Assembly: GCA_964035795.1 (NCBI GenBank)
Contig: OZ038322.1
Coordinates: 15,299,447-15,363,446 of the forward strand
From: Pterobdella sp. o SKG-2022
Taxonomy: Eukaryota > Annelida > Clitellata > Hirudinida > Piscicolidae
Direction: 5' to 3'
DNA length: 64,000 bases
How positions within the stretch are numbered: position 1 is the first letter of the stretch; every line of letters starts with the position of its first letter. Shown piece after piece: positions 35,201 through 47,600 of this stretch. The notes below the pieces were generated by a model. That model saw nothing but the letters and a program-made list of their open reading frames with translations, was not told the DNA's origin and made no database searches. The position numbers and the translations under genes are program-made.

Positions 35201-36756
35201 TTGTTTAATCAAATTACGGCAGTTTTTTCGGAAACTTATTCACATATTAGAAAGATAATTGAATTGATTTTTCATAAAATTAACGCTTTGTATGATTGAT
35301 TGTTTGTTTGAGTTTTTAATAAAATTCCCGCCAACGATTGATCACCCTGTATATTTCTGCATTGAGCTGCGATTCACAGACATTATTGTCTTTTTTAAAC
35401 ATTTGAAATGAGTTAACTAGAATTTTTTGATTTGAGAATTTAAAATACAGTGAAATCAGGCGAAAAAGAAGCAAAGATGGCTTTTTGACTTCTTTGATGA
35501 CATATTTATTCCGACCATGTGGTGCCTTTTGCATGTATTCTGATGTCTCGAATCCATATTTGTGGTCTCAATAACTTTTCCTGTATGTTTATTTGGAGGT
35601 TGCACAAAATATTTAGTGAACAAGATTGAACATAAAAGTGGAAGTAAATCAATGCTTTTTGATGTGACCCGAGGTCACAATGCTCATCACAGTGCTACAC
35701 TCAAGTGAAGTTTGAAGAAACATTTTTAATAAAACTTTTAAACGCTTGAAAAATATTCAATAAAAAAGCATATTATTTATAAAATATGCGTTAGCACGGA
35801 TGGCTATAGATGAAAAAAATGTTTATAAAGAGGCAAAATGGAAAAAGCATGTTAGCGGGGATTTGGAGTGTTTGGGACAATTTGTAGGACTCGGAGCATC
35901 AAAGGAGTGATGGATGGGTGCTCCGAGGTTGATGCAGAAAGGAAGGAAGTGAAGATTCATAATTTTGTGCCATCCTTTATCGGTTCGCTGTTTATGGAGA
36001 TTTGATGATGTGGTCAAAAATGCCAAGATCAAACATTAGAAATATTATTTTTGAAGTTCTTGTGGACCAAATGAGTTGATACGCAAATTGGGGATAAATG
36101 GATTTTGAGGCGAGAGACGCATGCTCGTGTGCTAAAACAGCTATTTATCATTTTGAGATAAGAAAAAACTTTTAGATATAACTAAAATTTTTTCGATAAA
36201 AATAAATGAGAAATAAAAAAGAGGCGTGTTATTTTTGCAGCTTCCATGTTAATTCTATAAATTGCCGGCTTTCGTGGGCTACATGCAAATTCGGTTTTTC
36301 ATTAAACGTTTTTTCTTTCGAGTGCAAGAATCAATGAAAGCCGGCTATCTTTCTGTTCAGTAATCTCAACACAACAATTTATAAAAAATAAGAAAACACC
36401 ACATAAAAATATATGTTGCAGATACACAGTAGCGTTGAATCAAGAACATTTAAAACCGCTTAAAGCCTTTCAGCAGGCAATAAAAGTAAATTATCATCGA
36501 GAAGTTTTTAAAATTGTAGTCTAAATTAGATTTTTGGCGTAAGTTTTAAAACTAAAAAATCAAATCATAGCCTTTATCGATGCATATTGACTTTCATAAC
36601 AAACCAATCTGAATGCAAATACATCCCTTGCTCTAGCAACATTTTTCAAAAACATTTCGGCGTTCTGCATAGAGCAAGTTTGAAAAGTTATTTGAGTTCG
36701 TTTGAGAAATATTTTTCCCACCGTATGTCATCCATCGCCTTCTTGCTAGATTGCAT
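28814..36756 (-). CDS. Candidate six-exon gene, product not recognised (178 residues)
   Basis: I do not recognise this protein. Minus-strand exons that join with matching phases: 36722-36756, 33441-33486, 32433-32556, 32182-32261, 29100-29266, 28814-28898 (537 nt including the stop). The last four are best supported: GC-richer codons and good splice signals (GTGGGT donor at 32432, tttaacctcacag acceptor before 32261, GTGAGA donor at 32181, tttaacctgcag acceptor before 28898). The first two are more speculative; the start is MQSSKKAMDDI. Visible sequence includes FYYESRGQPVKKLMRREG, KKVLLFPYEGWAQPASATYL, NWWSKKHCNVVQ, a beta-rich stretch MVVVGKFKEAEVEVRCFRLT, and the end MTHFAMIKRKGY. There is no signal peptide or membrane segment in this model, so it looks like a small soluble, basic protein. 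The acceptor before 29266 (cttcaaag) is weak, and an extra exon between 32182 and 29266 is possible. Confidence 0.5.
29407..29517 (-). CDS. Possible alternative first exon with signal peptide-like start
   Basis: An ATG at 29517 opens MFMLPLLLLCYTKSFGSVYY and reads to a GTAAGA donor at 29406 in phase 0, the same phase as the next exon (29266). It could give a 120-residue secreted isoform or a separate small gene using the last two exons. The end of this exon (SVYYLCL plus 16 residues) has the same layout as the end of the exon at 32182-32261 (SATYLCL plus 14), so the two may be duplicated, alternative exons. It may also be a chance open frame. Confidence 0.3.
31673..31695. promoter_or_regulatory. 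Palindromic double PAR-bZIP site
   Basis: A perfect 10-base inverted repeat (TTACGTAATT, three-base spacer GCA, AATTACGTAA). Each arm contains TTACGTAA, the optimal PAR/E4BP4 bZIP binding site, at 31673-31680 and 31688-31695. It lies in an intron of the candidate minus-strand gene. The window encodes a PAR bZIP factor, so regulation by it is possible but unproven. Confidence 0.45.
32182..32556 (-). CDS. Unrecognised gene, central exon pair
   Basis: Exon 32433-32556 encodes QGILIKSQMVQLFYYESRGQ and continues to LLFPYE with a split Gly codon. Exon 32182-32261 starts GA TGG and encodes WAQPASATYLCLKTNWWSKK then HCNVVQ, with a GTGAGA donor. The junction phase (1) fits exactly and no stop is created. 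Codon composition is clearly richer in GC than the flanks. These are the two most convincing exons of the candidate gene. Confidence 0.6.
36262..36347. ncRNA. Hairpin, possible small-RNA precursor
   Basis: GCCGGCTTTC (36264-36273) is exactly complementary to GAAAGCCGGC (36336-36345), with weaker pairing inward (atgcaa against ttgcac) and an AT-rich loop. The total is about 86 nt, the size of an animal pre-miRNA. It sits in an AT-rich spacer, where a 10-bp GC-rich stem stands out. I match it to no known miRNA. Confidence 0.25.
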
Positions 36757-37656
36757 GTGAGATTGTGTTATCCACCTTAAATTCCATTATAGAGGCCGCA
36801 CGAGTTTTGTAAATACGTATTTTCACTAGTTTTTTATTGATATTTTACAAAATTTTTTATAATTATATTCATGAAAATTTTTAGCTCGTAGTAAAAAAAA
36901 AATCGTTTTTCAAATACTTCTATTTCTCATTTAGAGCCTCATGGAATTTTCTCAACTCTTTTTCTAATCAAAACATTAAAAAATCCCGGGATTTTGGTCA
37001 GTCTATTTATTTCAAAAAATTTTAAAGTAAAATTGATTTTTTCAGTTTTATTTCTCGAAATGAGTTTTTTTTGAAGGTCAGTGCTTATATTTATTTAAAA
37101 CCTTTTAACCAGAAACAAAGACATTAAACTTTTAATAGTTTTAAGATCAAGTTTAAATCCATCGGTTTTGTATATCGGTTTTATTCTAAAAAACAAAAAA
37201 GATGAAAAAAACTATTCGGAGAAAAAACAATTTATAACCTATCCTGTAGATAAGAGTCAAATAATATCACTTCATACAAATCAATGACTATTTTCAAACA
37301 TCCTTTGTCCTCAACAATAAACTGAAGAAATTAAATTTACAAACACTATAAGTTTTCTAAACAACGCTCGGGGTTTTAAAATAATTTTGAACTAAACATA
37401 TTATTTTTCTTCTCTTGATACAAACGCCTAAGAAGAGCTTGGTAGGTGAGTATTCACTAGGGGACTAAAGCAATGAGTCATAGGCTTCAATTCCCAATCA
37501 AGTTGTGAAGCAAAAAATGAAAAGTTTATCCAACAATAAGAAAGAATATTAAATGCACTTTTAAATCGATAAACAAATTTTAGGTTCATGAAAAACATAA
37601 AAAACTTTCGAGTAAAACAATTCTTATACCAAACAACATTTAAAGTTCAAAGAGAC
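36757..37656. other. Intergenic between candidate gene and perlecan 3' end
   Basis: No coding signal. It lies downstream of the perlecan stop (37657) and upstream of the candidate gene on the same strand. A minus-strand AATAAA (TTTATT on plus at 37180-37185) about 470 bases past the perlecan stop is a possible polyadenylation signal. Confidence 0.45.
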
Positions 37657-38655
37657 TCAAAAATCTGAACACTGGCATAATCCTTGGTTTTGATATTCTT
37701 TCCTGTCAAAAACTATCAACTGCTGATTAATGGTGATGTCTGAAAGGGTTCCTTCAAAAAATTGGGGGTTGTCTGGGTTCAATGGGTAGCCCCCTGTGGA
37801 AAATTTGAAATTATTTCTATACAATTTTTTCAAATAATTTTGAGTTGAAAACTTTTGAATAACTATTGAAAAGTTTCAAAAAAAAAACTGGAAAGATTTG
37901 ATAAGCTTTGAACACTGACCGATGTAGACATATTTGTCAATGGTTGCATCATATACAGTGTCAGAATAGCAAGAGTAACTGTGTTCTTTGTCAATGAGTA
38001 GTTCAAGATTTTCTCCTTTCCTTTAAAAAAATTTAAAAATTCGATTTAAAAATTTCATCATTTGCTTCATAAATTTTTAGCAACTTCAAGTTCACATGCA
38101 TCGGTACCTTTCGATTTCAATTATATGCATGACGTCATCATCCAACTTGTGAGTGCTTTCCAGTTTGCAGAGCTTGTTTCTGTGCAACAAATTTCAATGA
38201 ATTCATAAATGAGGATTCAATATTAAAACAATTTTGATTAGATTTTCGAAAAATTTAATATATATAACCTGAAAAGCACAATTCCATTTCTGAGTGATAG
38301 TTCAAAGTAGAACTCTTTAGAGTTGCCAAAGTTCTGCCTTAAGAGCACAGCTTTGGTATCAGGTGGCTGCTCGGATGTCTTGATGCTCACATAAAGCTTA
38401 TGAAGCACGTCTGAGAAATGGGTTTGGTGGATGTTAAAAGGTTTGAAAATGTGGAAATGTTAATGAAGTTTACAAATCAAAAAAATAAAAAAGTTAGATT
38501 AATAAATTTTTGTGTTTTTCCCTTAATTGAGCTGAAACTTCAAAGATATAAAGCGTCAATAGAAAACCAACCCTCATCCAAATCAGCGTCATAAGTGACC
38601 CTGGAGTAAGATGATGCCCCCCTTTTGAAAGTGCCACACGTTTCTTTGGCTTCTT
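37657..38655 (-). CDS. HSPG2: Perlecan LamG3 and stop
   Basis: Exons 38572-38655, 38269-38410, 38108-38179, 37920-38020 and 37657-37793. Sequence includes [75 protein letters not shown] and [20 protein letters not shown], ending CQCSDF-stop. This is the endorepellin-type third laminin G domain, which in vertebrates binds integrin and dystroglycan. Confidence 0.88.
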
Positions 38656-41600
38656 CTGACAAGCAATGTTACTCAAATTAATGGATACGACAATTCGATG
38701 AAAAATTTATTAATAATAAAAACAAAAATACAGCTTAAAATTGAATTTTATTTTATTCTTCATTCTCTAGGTATAAATTAAATCAGCTACCAATACCCTC
38801 GTATGCGTATGCTAGGCAGTTTTGGCATTCTTGTATGTTGCGGTAGTCGACAGCATGAAAAAAATCCAAAGGTTTTTTTTGTATGTAAACCTGTGTTAAA
38901 AATAATTAAATTTCAAATTTATTTTTAAATTAAGTCTAACTTCAATTATCAAGTATATTTATTTAAAATATTTGCAATTAAATGTTATTTAAAATCTACT
39001 TTCTAAAAAGTGAACTCACCTCAGCCACACAGCCGTAGAACCCATCATAAAACTTGAGACCCAAGCTTGGAGTCACCTGTCGCAGATCCAAGCCTCCAAT
39101 AAAGAGACGTGACTTAATGTTAAGTCCCTGAGTGCCAACTGAAGACCCTGGTGGTAGTTTTGGTAATGAAGGGATTGTTCCAAAAGTTTGATGCTTGTAT
39201 CTTGTTGGTCCAAAGACATTTTTAATTATCGAGTGGTTTTTTCGCTTCTATTGTCCTATGGTTTTATACTTTTAAAGACTTCAATAATAAGAATAAATAT
39301 AAACTTTTTATCAATCTTAATGATGTTTCTTTTTTCTTATAAATACCATTAACAGCTTCTCTGTCGTTGACACTTAAGAAAGCTTTGCCGTAGTCCAGGT
39401 TGATCTGAGCAGTGTTCCATTCTCCCATTCTCAACTTTTCTGTGTCTTCCACTATGACCACGCCTTCATATTATCATATTCATTAACAGAAATATTAATA
39501 AAACATATTTTCACAATTATTCAACAAAAAATTTCAAGTTTTAACCTTTTAAAAATTATCTAATAATCATTTGAAGATTAGTCTTTTGCAGCCAGGGTCA
39601 CTCACACTCGTATAAACGTTTTCGCATTAGTTTGAAAAAATAATTGAGTTATATTTGTTTAGAATTCTTCATACACAATTTAACGAACCAGAGCCAAGGT
39701 CGAAAACCAGTTGCAGGCTTGCATTGTTAATGACTAGAGCAATGAAGTCTCCTTGCCCACTGTTTTCAAAGCCATTGTACAACAGAATCTCAGAATACCC
39801 CCAACTCAAAGGCTTATAAGTAATTGATATAAAAGTGTTCAATAAAAACAAATAATTCATCAATTTGAAATGAAATGATCACTTTGAATTTGATGGAGAG
39901 GTCGAGAGAGAGAGCCGCCTCAGGCAAGGTAGGGTATGAGGCGTGTGCGTAAGAATTGAAAAAAGGTACATTTACTTCTAAGCCTGGAATAAAAATTTTT
40001 CGTTATTTTTTATCATAATTAATGAAAAAAGTTAACGATGTATAACATTTTTTTAGTCTCTCACCCTCATTTGTCCGCATTGAATCACTACATGAGTATG
40101 TGTTTTCATTGGGTAGATCAATGCATTTCTGCTCGTCGCTACATATACCCTCAGCTTTTATAAAATCAATAACGATAAAAAGTAAAATCAATGAATTGGA
40201 CTCATATTTTCATCTCAACAACCTTCAGAGCAGCTTGTTCCCTTGTTCTGACAAAATATTCCCGAATATTGGGAAGAGCAAGTGCAGAAGTACCCCATGG
40301 TGCTCCAGCCTGGATTGCAAGTACCTTCTTGACAAGCTACATCTCCCCTATTCAAACATTCATCACAAGTGTCTACATTTATGGTTTGAGCAGCATCTTC
40401 GTTCAGGGAGAACATTTCCCCTCTTATGGATAGTCTTCCGATGCATCCTTGGAAGAAGTTTGAATAAAAATTCTAAAAGCTACGCAAAGTTTAGTTTTTC
40501 CAAAAACCAAAATGTGAATTCATTAAAATTTTTTTAAATCAAAATTTTATAAATTTATTTAATAAAAAGTCTGTCTACCTTCGAACCCAGTGAGATATGA
40601 AAGGGTGTGAGGCAAAAGATCTTGATCGGGCAGTCCTCCAATGTACACCCATTTATTGAGGTTCAAGCTGGTTAGAGGGCTAGAAATTTCTCCTTTGTAA
40701 ATCTCCCCATCAATCACTATTATCACTGGAAAAATTAAATTTATAAGCTTTCAAATAAATTCTCAATGTACCAGCTTACCATCTTTTCCCACCACTCTTG
40801 CAGACACCAAATGCCACTCATTAAGAGTTACCATCCCCGATGAAAAAAACTCATATCCTGAACCCGTGTTGATCAGTAACTTGACTATTTTGTTTTCTAA
40901 ATACAATATGAAGTTGTCTCCTTTTCCATTGTCTTTTTTCGAGCTAAATGCAAGAAGACCTAAAATAGATATTTTAAATAATTAAACTTATTTCCATTGA
41001 AGCTTATGTGAGCGTATTGAAAAACATTGAAACTGACGTGCAAACCTTCTTCGGTTTCAGGCTTGAATGAGAACTGAATTTGAGTGTCGCTGGGGTCAGA
41101 ATGGAAACGGAATAAAACATAGGAGCCTCGGTTTTTTGAAAATTTAGGAATACTTTCTGTGAAAAAATTGCTTCTGTTTATTTTGAAATTTAGTAGTGAA
41201 TATTAGTGATTTTTTTTTACAAAGTCTGAATAATTGAATATTTTCGGAATTCTTTAAAATTTTGAAAAAACTATAAATTTTAATTGAAAATTATTGTAAC
41301 TGTACATAATTTTTCAGCACCTATTCTCAGTATGGAAGCAACTTCTTTAGCGACTCCATAGTCGTTTTGACCGAGGCATTTGTAATCTCCAAAGTTATTC
41401 CTCTCTATATTTTCAATTTTTAACATCCCGTTTTCTTGATCAAGACTAGATGGGTAGAGTTTTTAGAAATTTATTGAACTTAATGTAATGTGAATTATGT
41501 TCCGCGGTACCTTAAATTGTTAGCATACATTTTTTCCCAAGTGACATTTGCTTTCGAATAACCTTCAAGATAGCACCTTAATTCTATTTTTGACCCCAAC

Positions 41601-44600
41601 GCCGCGGTTTTCACTTTTTCAGCTATTTTTATCCTTGGGGCTTCTAAAAAATCAATTCAAAATGAATGGATATAGTAGTTCCAAATAAAACTTCAACCTC
41701 CTATTCTCACTACAAGAGTTTCATATATTTTATCAGAGTTTAAGTCTTTGCATACATACAAACCTGCAATAAATAGAGTTTCATATAAAGCTCCGTAACT
41801 AAATGGCAATCAATTATTTTTAACCAGAATCTTGTGAAGTGACGGGTGGCAGTATTGTATTAGAGTTGTACCACTCAGAATGAGGGATGGCTCTGTCTGA
41901 ATATTCAGATCTACCTTTGAAGAACTTCCATACGACACTTGCATCTTGGGGCTTTGCTAGATATTTGCAGTTTTAAATAATATTGGTATATTATGATTGA
42001 AAACTTTCATGAGACTCACAAGCACAGTTCAACTCGAACGTTTGTCCTTCAGGTATGGTTACTTCTTCAGAAAGATTTTCTTTAAATAAATTAAATTTCA
42101 TTATAATTTTTCAAGTTTCAAATAAATATTTAACATGAATCAATAAATTAGTTTTATTTCACTTTATTACAGTTTCAATAAACTAATTTCAATAAAATTT
42201 CGAGCAATCATATCTTTCACCTTTATAAATCTCGATGGAAGCTCGACCCACTGCATCTCCAGCATCATTGTTTGCATAACATAAGTACACCCCTTCATCC
42301 TGTTCCTCCACGTTAGTAATACTATACAAAATTTTTAAATTCTAGTACATTTCGATAAGATTTAATCAACATATCACTCACGTTAGAATATAGTCGTTTA
42401 TAACAGCTTTTTTCGGAAGAAACCCTGACAACCGAGCCCAGTTGATGATTATAGGCTTGCTCCCTTCGACACGACACATCAAAGTCACAGATTCCCCATG
42501 AAAAAGCTCAACTTTTTCTGGTTCAATTCTTGCTTTTGGCGCAACTTTTTCTATTGGCTTTTCTACGTCTATGTGTAAATTAAAGCTTTATTTCACGATC
42601 TATTTTTCTGTGTTTTTAAAATTTCAATTTTTGAACTACATTGAAACTTTGTTAATTTATTTGACAAACCTTTGAGAACAGCGGTGGCAAAGGCGTGAGT
42701 GGCTCTACCATACTGGTCTGTAGCTATGCATTTGTATACTCCTTCATCAACCTTCGTGGCTGGGTGTATGACCAACTGAAAAAAAATTTAACTTTGAATT
42801 TTTTGTTTTTGTATAACGTGAAATACATTTGAATAAATATTTCTGCTACCTCATCGCCATTGATTATAGCTTTATTGGGCAAGGGTGAAAAATCTTCTAG
42901 CCTCCGCCACACCAAGGTGTATTTGAGTCCATCAGTGGCGCATTGTGGATCAGACACAACACATCTCATTGAAATAGTTGAACCTTCAGTGAAGACTTGG
43001 TAAGAAGGTTCTATGAATATGTCTTCTGTCGAAAAAAGTTTTATTCAGTTCAATAAGAATGTAACCAAAACTTTAGTTAGAACATGAACTTCATTAATTT
43101 CTTTCAAAAGAAAAATTAAAGTTTCCCACACCCCCAAAAAAAAGCAATTTCCATGCATACTCAAGGGACAACATTTCACCTACTTTGCATTTTGATGGCA
43201 ATAGAAGCCACTGCACTTCCGTAGTTGTTTCGCACCAAGCATTGATATGTTCCAGCATCCCTGTGAGAAAAGTCCCTGATCACCAGCTTGTTGTTGTTCA
43301 CCTGGTGTTGTGTAATTCAACTTTATATTATCTACGATCAACATTTTATAACATCAATGGCCACATGCAAAGTTTAGTTTGAATATTCAAGGCAATTGCA
43401 AGCTTTTTTCAAAAATTTCAAACGTAGGATAATTTGTGATATTTTTGATGGCTTTGAAACATGCTTCGTTATCTTTTAATCTTTTTCAAGTTGAGAGAGT
43501 GGCACTCACTTCGACATTTTTCTCCAAAGGTGCTTCGATTCTTTTCCACGTCACATCGGTTGGTGAAGCATTTTTAACCAGACATTCTATTGTTATGACG
43601 TCGTTCACCCAAGCCACTACGGAGTCTTTATCAATTTTAGCTTCAGGAACTACAAAACATTATTATTTTTATATAAAGATTTTTCAAAGTTATGTTCACT
43701 AAAATTCTGACTATTGTTCTTCGGGATGTGCAGAATGGTGAATCCGAATTGCAGGTCTCCACTAGGCAGGTACAATGAACACACGTACCTCCCACTGTCT
43801 CCGGGTGCCACGTTTGGAATGTACAGCCTGTCCCGGTCTTTTCTCACTCCTTTAAACACCATACGTTTATCATGATTCAACACATAAAAAATTACGTTAA
43901 ACTGCGATTAATTGTACCTGCGGGGAGGTTTCCTTCAGTCTTGTGCCAGTCATAAGCTTGCACGTCGTAATATGTTGAAGAGCATTTTAGCACTATGGTC
44001 TCTCCGACCTTTGGTTCTGGGCTCACTACCGACACTTTTATTCGCACATCCGGTTCTGTGAGTTGAGTTCGAGTTTTTAAAATAAAAGATTTAACAAATT
44101 TCTATCTTTAAAAATAATAAGTTTAAAAGTATAGTTCAAAGTACTGACTGACCAACAACTTCCAGCGTGGCTGAAGCTTGCTTAAATTCTTGTTCATTTT
44201 TCCCATTGCAAACAAATTCTCCTTGATCATTAGAATTGACATTTTTGATTTCCAATTGGCCTTTCCGGTTATCAAAACAATTGCTTTTCAAGGGTTGTCC
44301 ATTTTTTCTTGACCACCATAGTTTCACTGAATCAGACTAATTTGAATAAATTAATTGAGTTTTAAAATATTTATCAAAAAAAATTTTCAATGACTTACTG
44401 ATTGGTTTGATGCATCTTTAGCAATGCAGTCAAATTTGGCTTTTTCTCCTCTTAAAACCCTTAGTTCGGGCTTCAGAACTCCAAGCTCAAAATACTTTTG
44501 CTGAATGTCTGAAACATCAATATATTTTTTGCAACTCTAGAGAACAATATAACCACTGTTTAAAGCTGTATGTATTTACCTTGAACAGTCACGACACTTC

Positions 44601-47600
44601 TACCACTGATACGACCTACACCAGATATAACTTCACACTCGTAGACTCCCGCGTGGTCTTTTCGAGCATTGTTGATCACCAGGTTATTTTCCTTTTTTTT
44701 GAAAACACCATAAGGTAGTGTTGGGTCGCCATCTTTGGTCCAGTAGATGTTCAAGTGATGTAAGTTGGTGACGACGTTGCATTCTAGGGTCACTTCACCA
44801 CCTTCACTTACTACAACATCCGATGGTTTGACCACTACCTGGACTTCAGCTGTGGAAATAAATGATTTGCCGGGTTATATACAAGTTTTTAATTCATGGA
44901 AATATAAACTTGCTTTTATTGGTGAGACATTTAGGGTTTCGACTGCCGGCCTTGCATCTACAAGATTATTTCCAATCGTTGAAATATGTAATCAATTAAC
45001 TTGGGGTTGAATTACTTTTCACAATTTCTTCCCCACAATCCTTCATCGCAGTTTTCGCAGGTAGGCAAGCCATCTCTATCCAAGAAACATTTTGAATGTC
45101 TGCAAAAAAATTAGATAAAAGAAATTTTTTTGAATGTTGAGTTTATTTTACTGACATTTTCTAGAAAACTGTTAATCTAGAAATTCTATTTCTTCTTCAC
45201 GCGTATTTTCAAAGAAATACTAATGTTTTTTTTAAAAAGGTTAGTAGAAGAAAAATAATGAAACTCACAAAGCTTAATAACAAAGTAGGTTGAAGTCTAA
45301 CCTGGCATCGAAATGACCGCATTGGCATAGCTTGCATTGAATGCCTAACGATGGGTTGCCATAATATCCATCCATGCAACTCCCACAAAACCTCCCTGCA
45401 GTGTTATGCTGGCAGTTCTGCGATGATTATGAAATTGTAACTTTTAAAATATTTTTTTTCATTAACGGCTTAAACGTTTTAATCTAAAATAATTTTTGGT
45501 TTTTAATGAATTACAAAATTATTTGATAAAAGAATTATTCTTGAAATAGTAAGAATTTCTATGCAAAATCCCAAAATATACTTCATAATGGAAATATCAT
45601 AATCTCATTTTTTTTCGTTTACAATTCTTTGTGTAGGCTTTGACTCATAAATAAGCTTTGATTAAAATATAAGATGAAAATTTCATTGTTACTATGCAGT
45701 CTCCGGTGACGGGATGACATTTGTTGGCATGTCCATGGCATTTGCACTCAGCAACTTGCTTCAGCACGCAGGTCCCTTTCGTTGGGTCATAATATGACGC
45801 CTGCCATTCGTGTCCATCTGCGCATCTCTTAAGTCAGTTGGTGCACATATTCATATAACTTTCGACAAAGTTTTTCGTTTAAATAGTATAGCTATTTAGA
45901 CATCAACAGTAAAACTTCAGAATGTGAAGATTCATAAATAAATCTTCATATTCTGAAATTTTACTGTTGAATTTTAAGTTTAAATATTATAATTCACCAA
46001 ACCACATACCTCGCATGAGAGTCCTTTGTATTGGGGCGGGCATTCACATTTTTCGATAGAATTCACTTTGCTCGAATAATCATATGTAAATGAAAAAGAT
46101 TGAGTTTTTGTTGCTTCTTTCAGAACAACGTTTCCGAGACTTGAATAAACTTGATTTTTAAAGAAAACCCCTCTAACAAACAAGCTGTTCATTTTTGTAA
46201 GGAGCTTCATGAATTCATTTCTGCTGACTTTTTTTATTGTTTCACCTCTCACTGGCTTGTAGAAATTGGACTGAAAATATTGAAAAGTAGAAGAGTATAT
46301 AAAAACATTGATAAATTATTCAAGAATATCATATTGTAATGTTACTTCATCAAATCTGATCGAATATTTTCTTTTGCTGTGCGAGGAGTCGATGTAGTTG
46401 TAGAAATATGAATGGTAAGAATCGCTTGGACTCTGAAACATATATGAAATAGTCATCATTTTAAAACTTAAAAAACGTTTTATTCATCAATTTGAAATTA
46501 TCTACCTCCAAAATGATATCGGGAGCTATAATTCTCTCGGTTCTGTCAAAATCTTTTAGTTTTGGGTGGATCTCCAGACTCAAAGTGCTTCCATAAATGA
46601 GAAGCTTCAAAATTAATTTAATTCATTTAAACAAAATCAATACTCTGATAATGAAATATGTCAAACAAAAAGCTTAAAACTTTGTCGGCAGGTAAAGCAA
46701 AGGTTAGGTTCCAAAACAAACGTTCGTCTAAGGGTTCTGATTCAAAATTGAACTTTACATCCTCATAGCCATACGAATAATCTCCCGCTATTTTTTGTCC
46801 TTTCATAGACACTAGTTTCAAGTCATAAGGGCTCAAAGTTTTCTATTGTGGTGTGATTAATTAATTTAATTTGTTTTTTAGATTTAGCAAATAAGTTACA
46901 TTTTGAAAGAATTATAAAATATAACTCATGACATCATTTTAAAGATATTAATACATTTTTGCACAGCTAAATAACTATTTTAAACTTTCAAGTTCAACCA
47001 TGGTTTAAATGAATAGAATAATCAAGACTCAGAAAAAATTACATCGTTCCACGTGGCTTGATATTCAGAGCACTGGTCTGTTTGATCGCTACACCAACAT
47101 TTCGAGCACTCATTGTCGGAGATGCCAAAGTAGCCAGGCTTACATTTTTCACATCTTTGGCCTTCCACGTTTTCTTTGCATTCACATCTTCCATCTTTCA
47201 TAAACAAGCTCAAACTTCCTTTTTCATTGCATTCAGTAGTGTCTAAAATAGAAGTTAAACACCTTTGAAAACTTGATTCATAAATCAAAATATCATACCA
47301 AGAATACAGGCAAAAGTATCTAAAATATGTTGTTTTGTGTACCCAATGTCGCACTCATCACATTTCAAGCCCTTGTACCCTTCAGGACAATCATCACAAA
47401 CGTAGGATCCTCTGCCATCCGAGCTGCAAGACGTGGTAAAGCTGGTGGGGTTGCGTCGAAGTATAAAAACAAAAAATCAAAAAAATTTCTCAACACGTAG
47501 ACTGTTCAAGATCTCACAGTGAGTATGGGTCCGGGGAACATCGGCATGAAACACAGTCATTCCCATCCTTGTATTCGCCCCATCCACACGTTCTACAATG

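Noticed and set aside
35860..36032. Short inverted repeat CTCGGAGCA/TGCTCCGAG and overlapping minus-strand frame
   Set aside because: A nine-base stem with a 20-base loop is weak, and the frame has no motif or splice partners.
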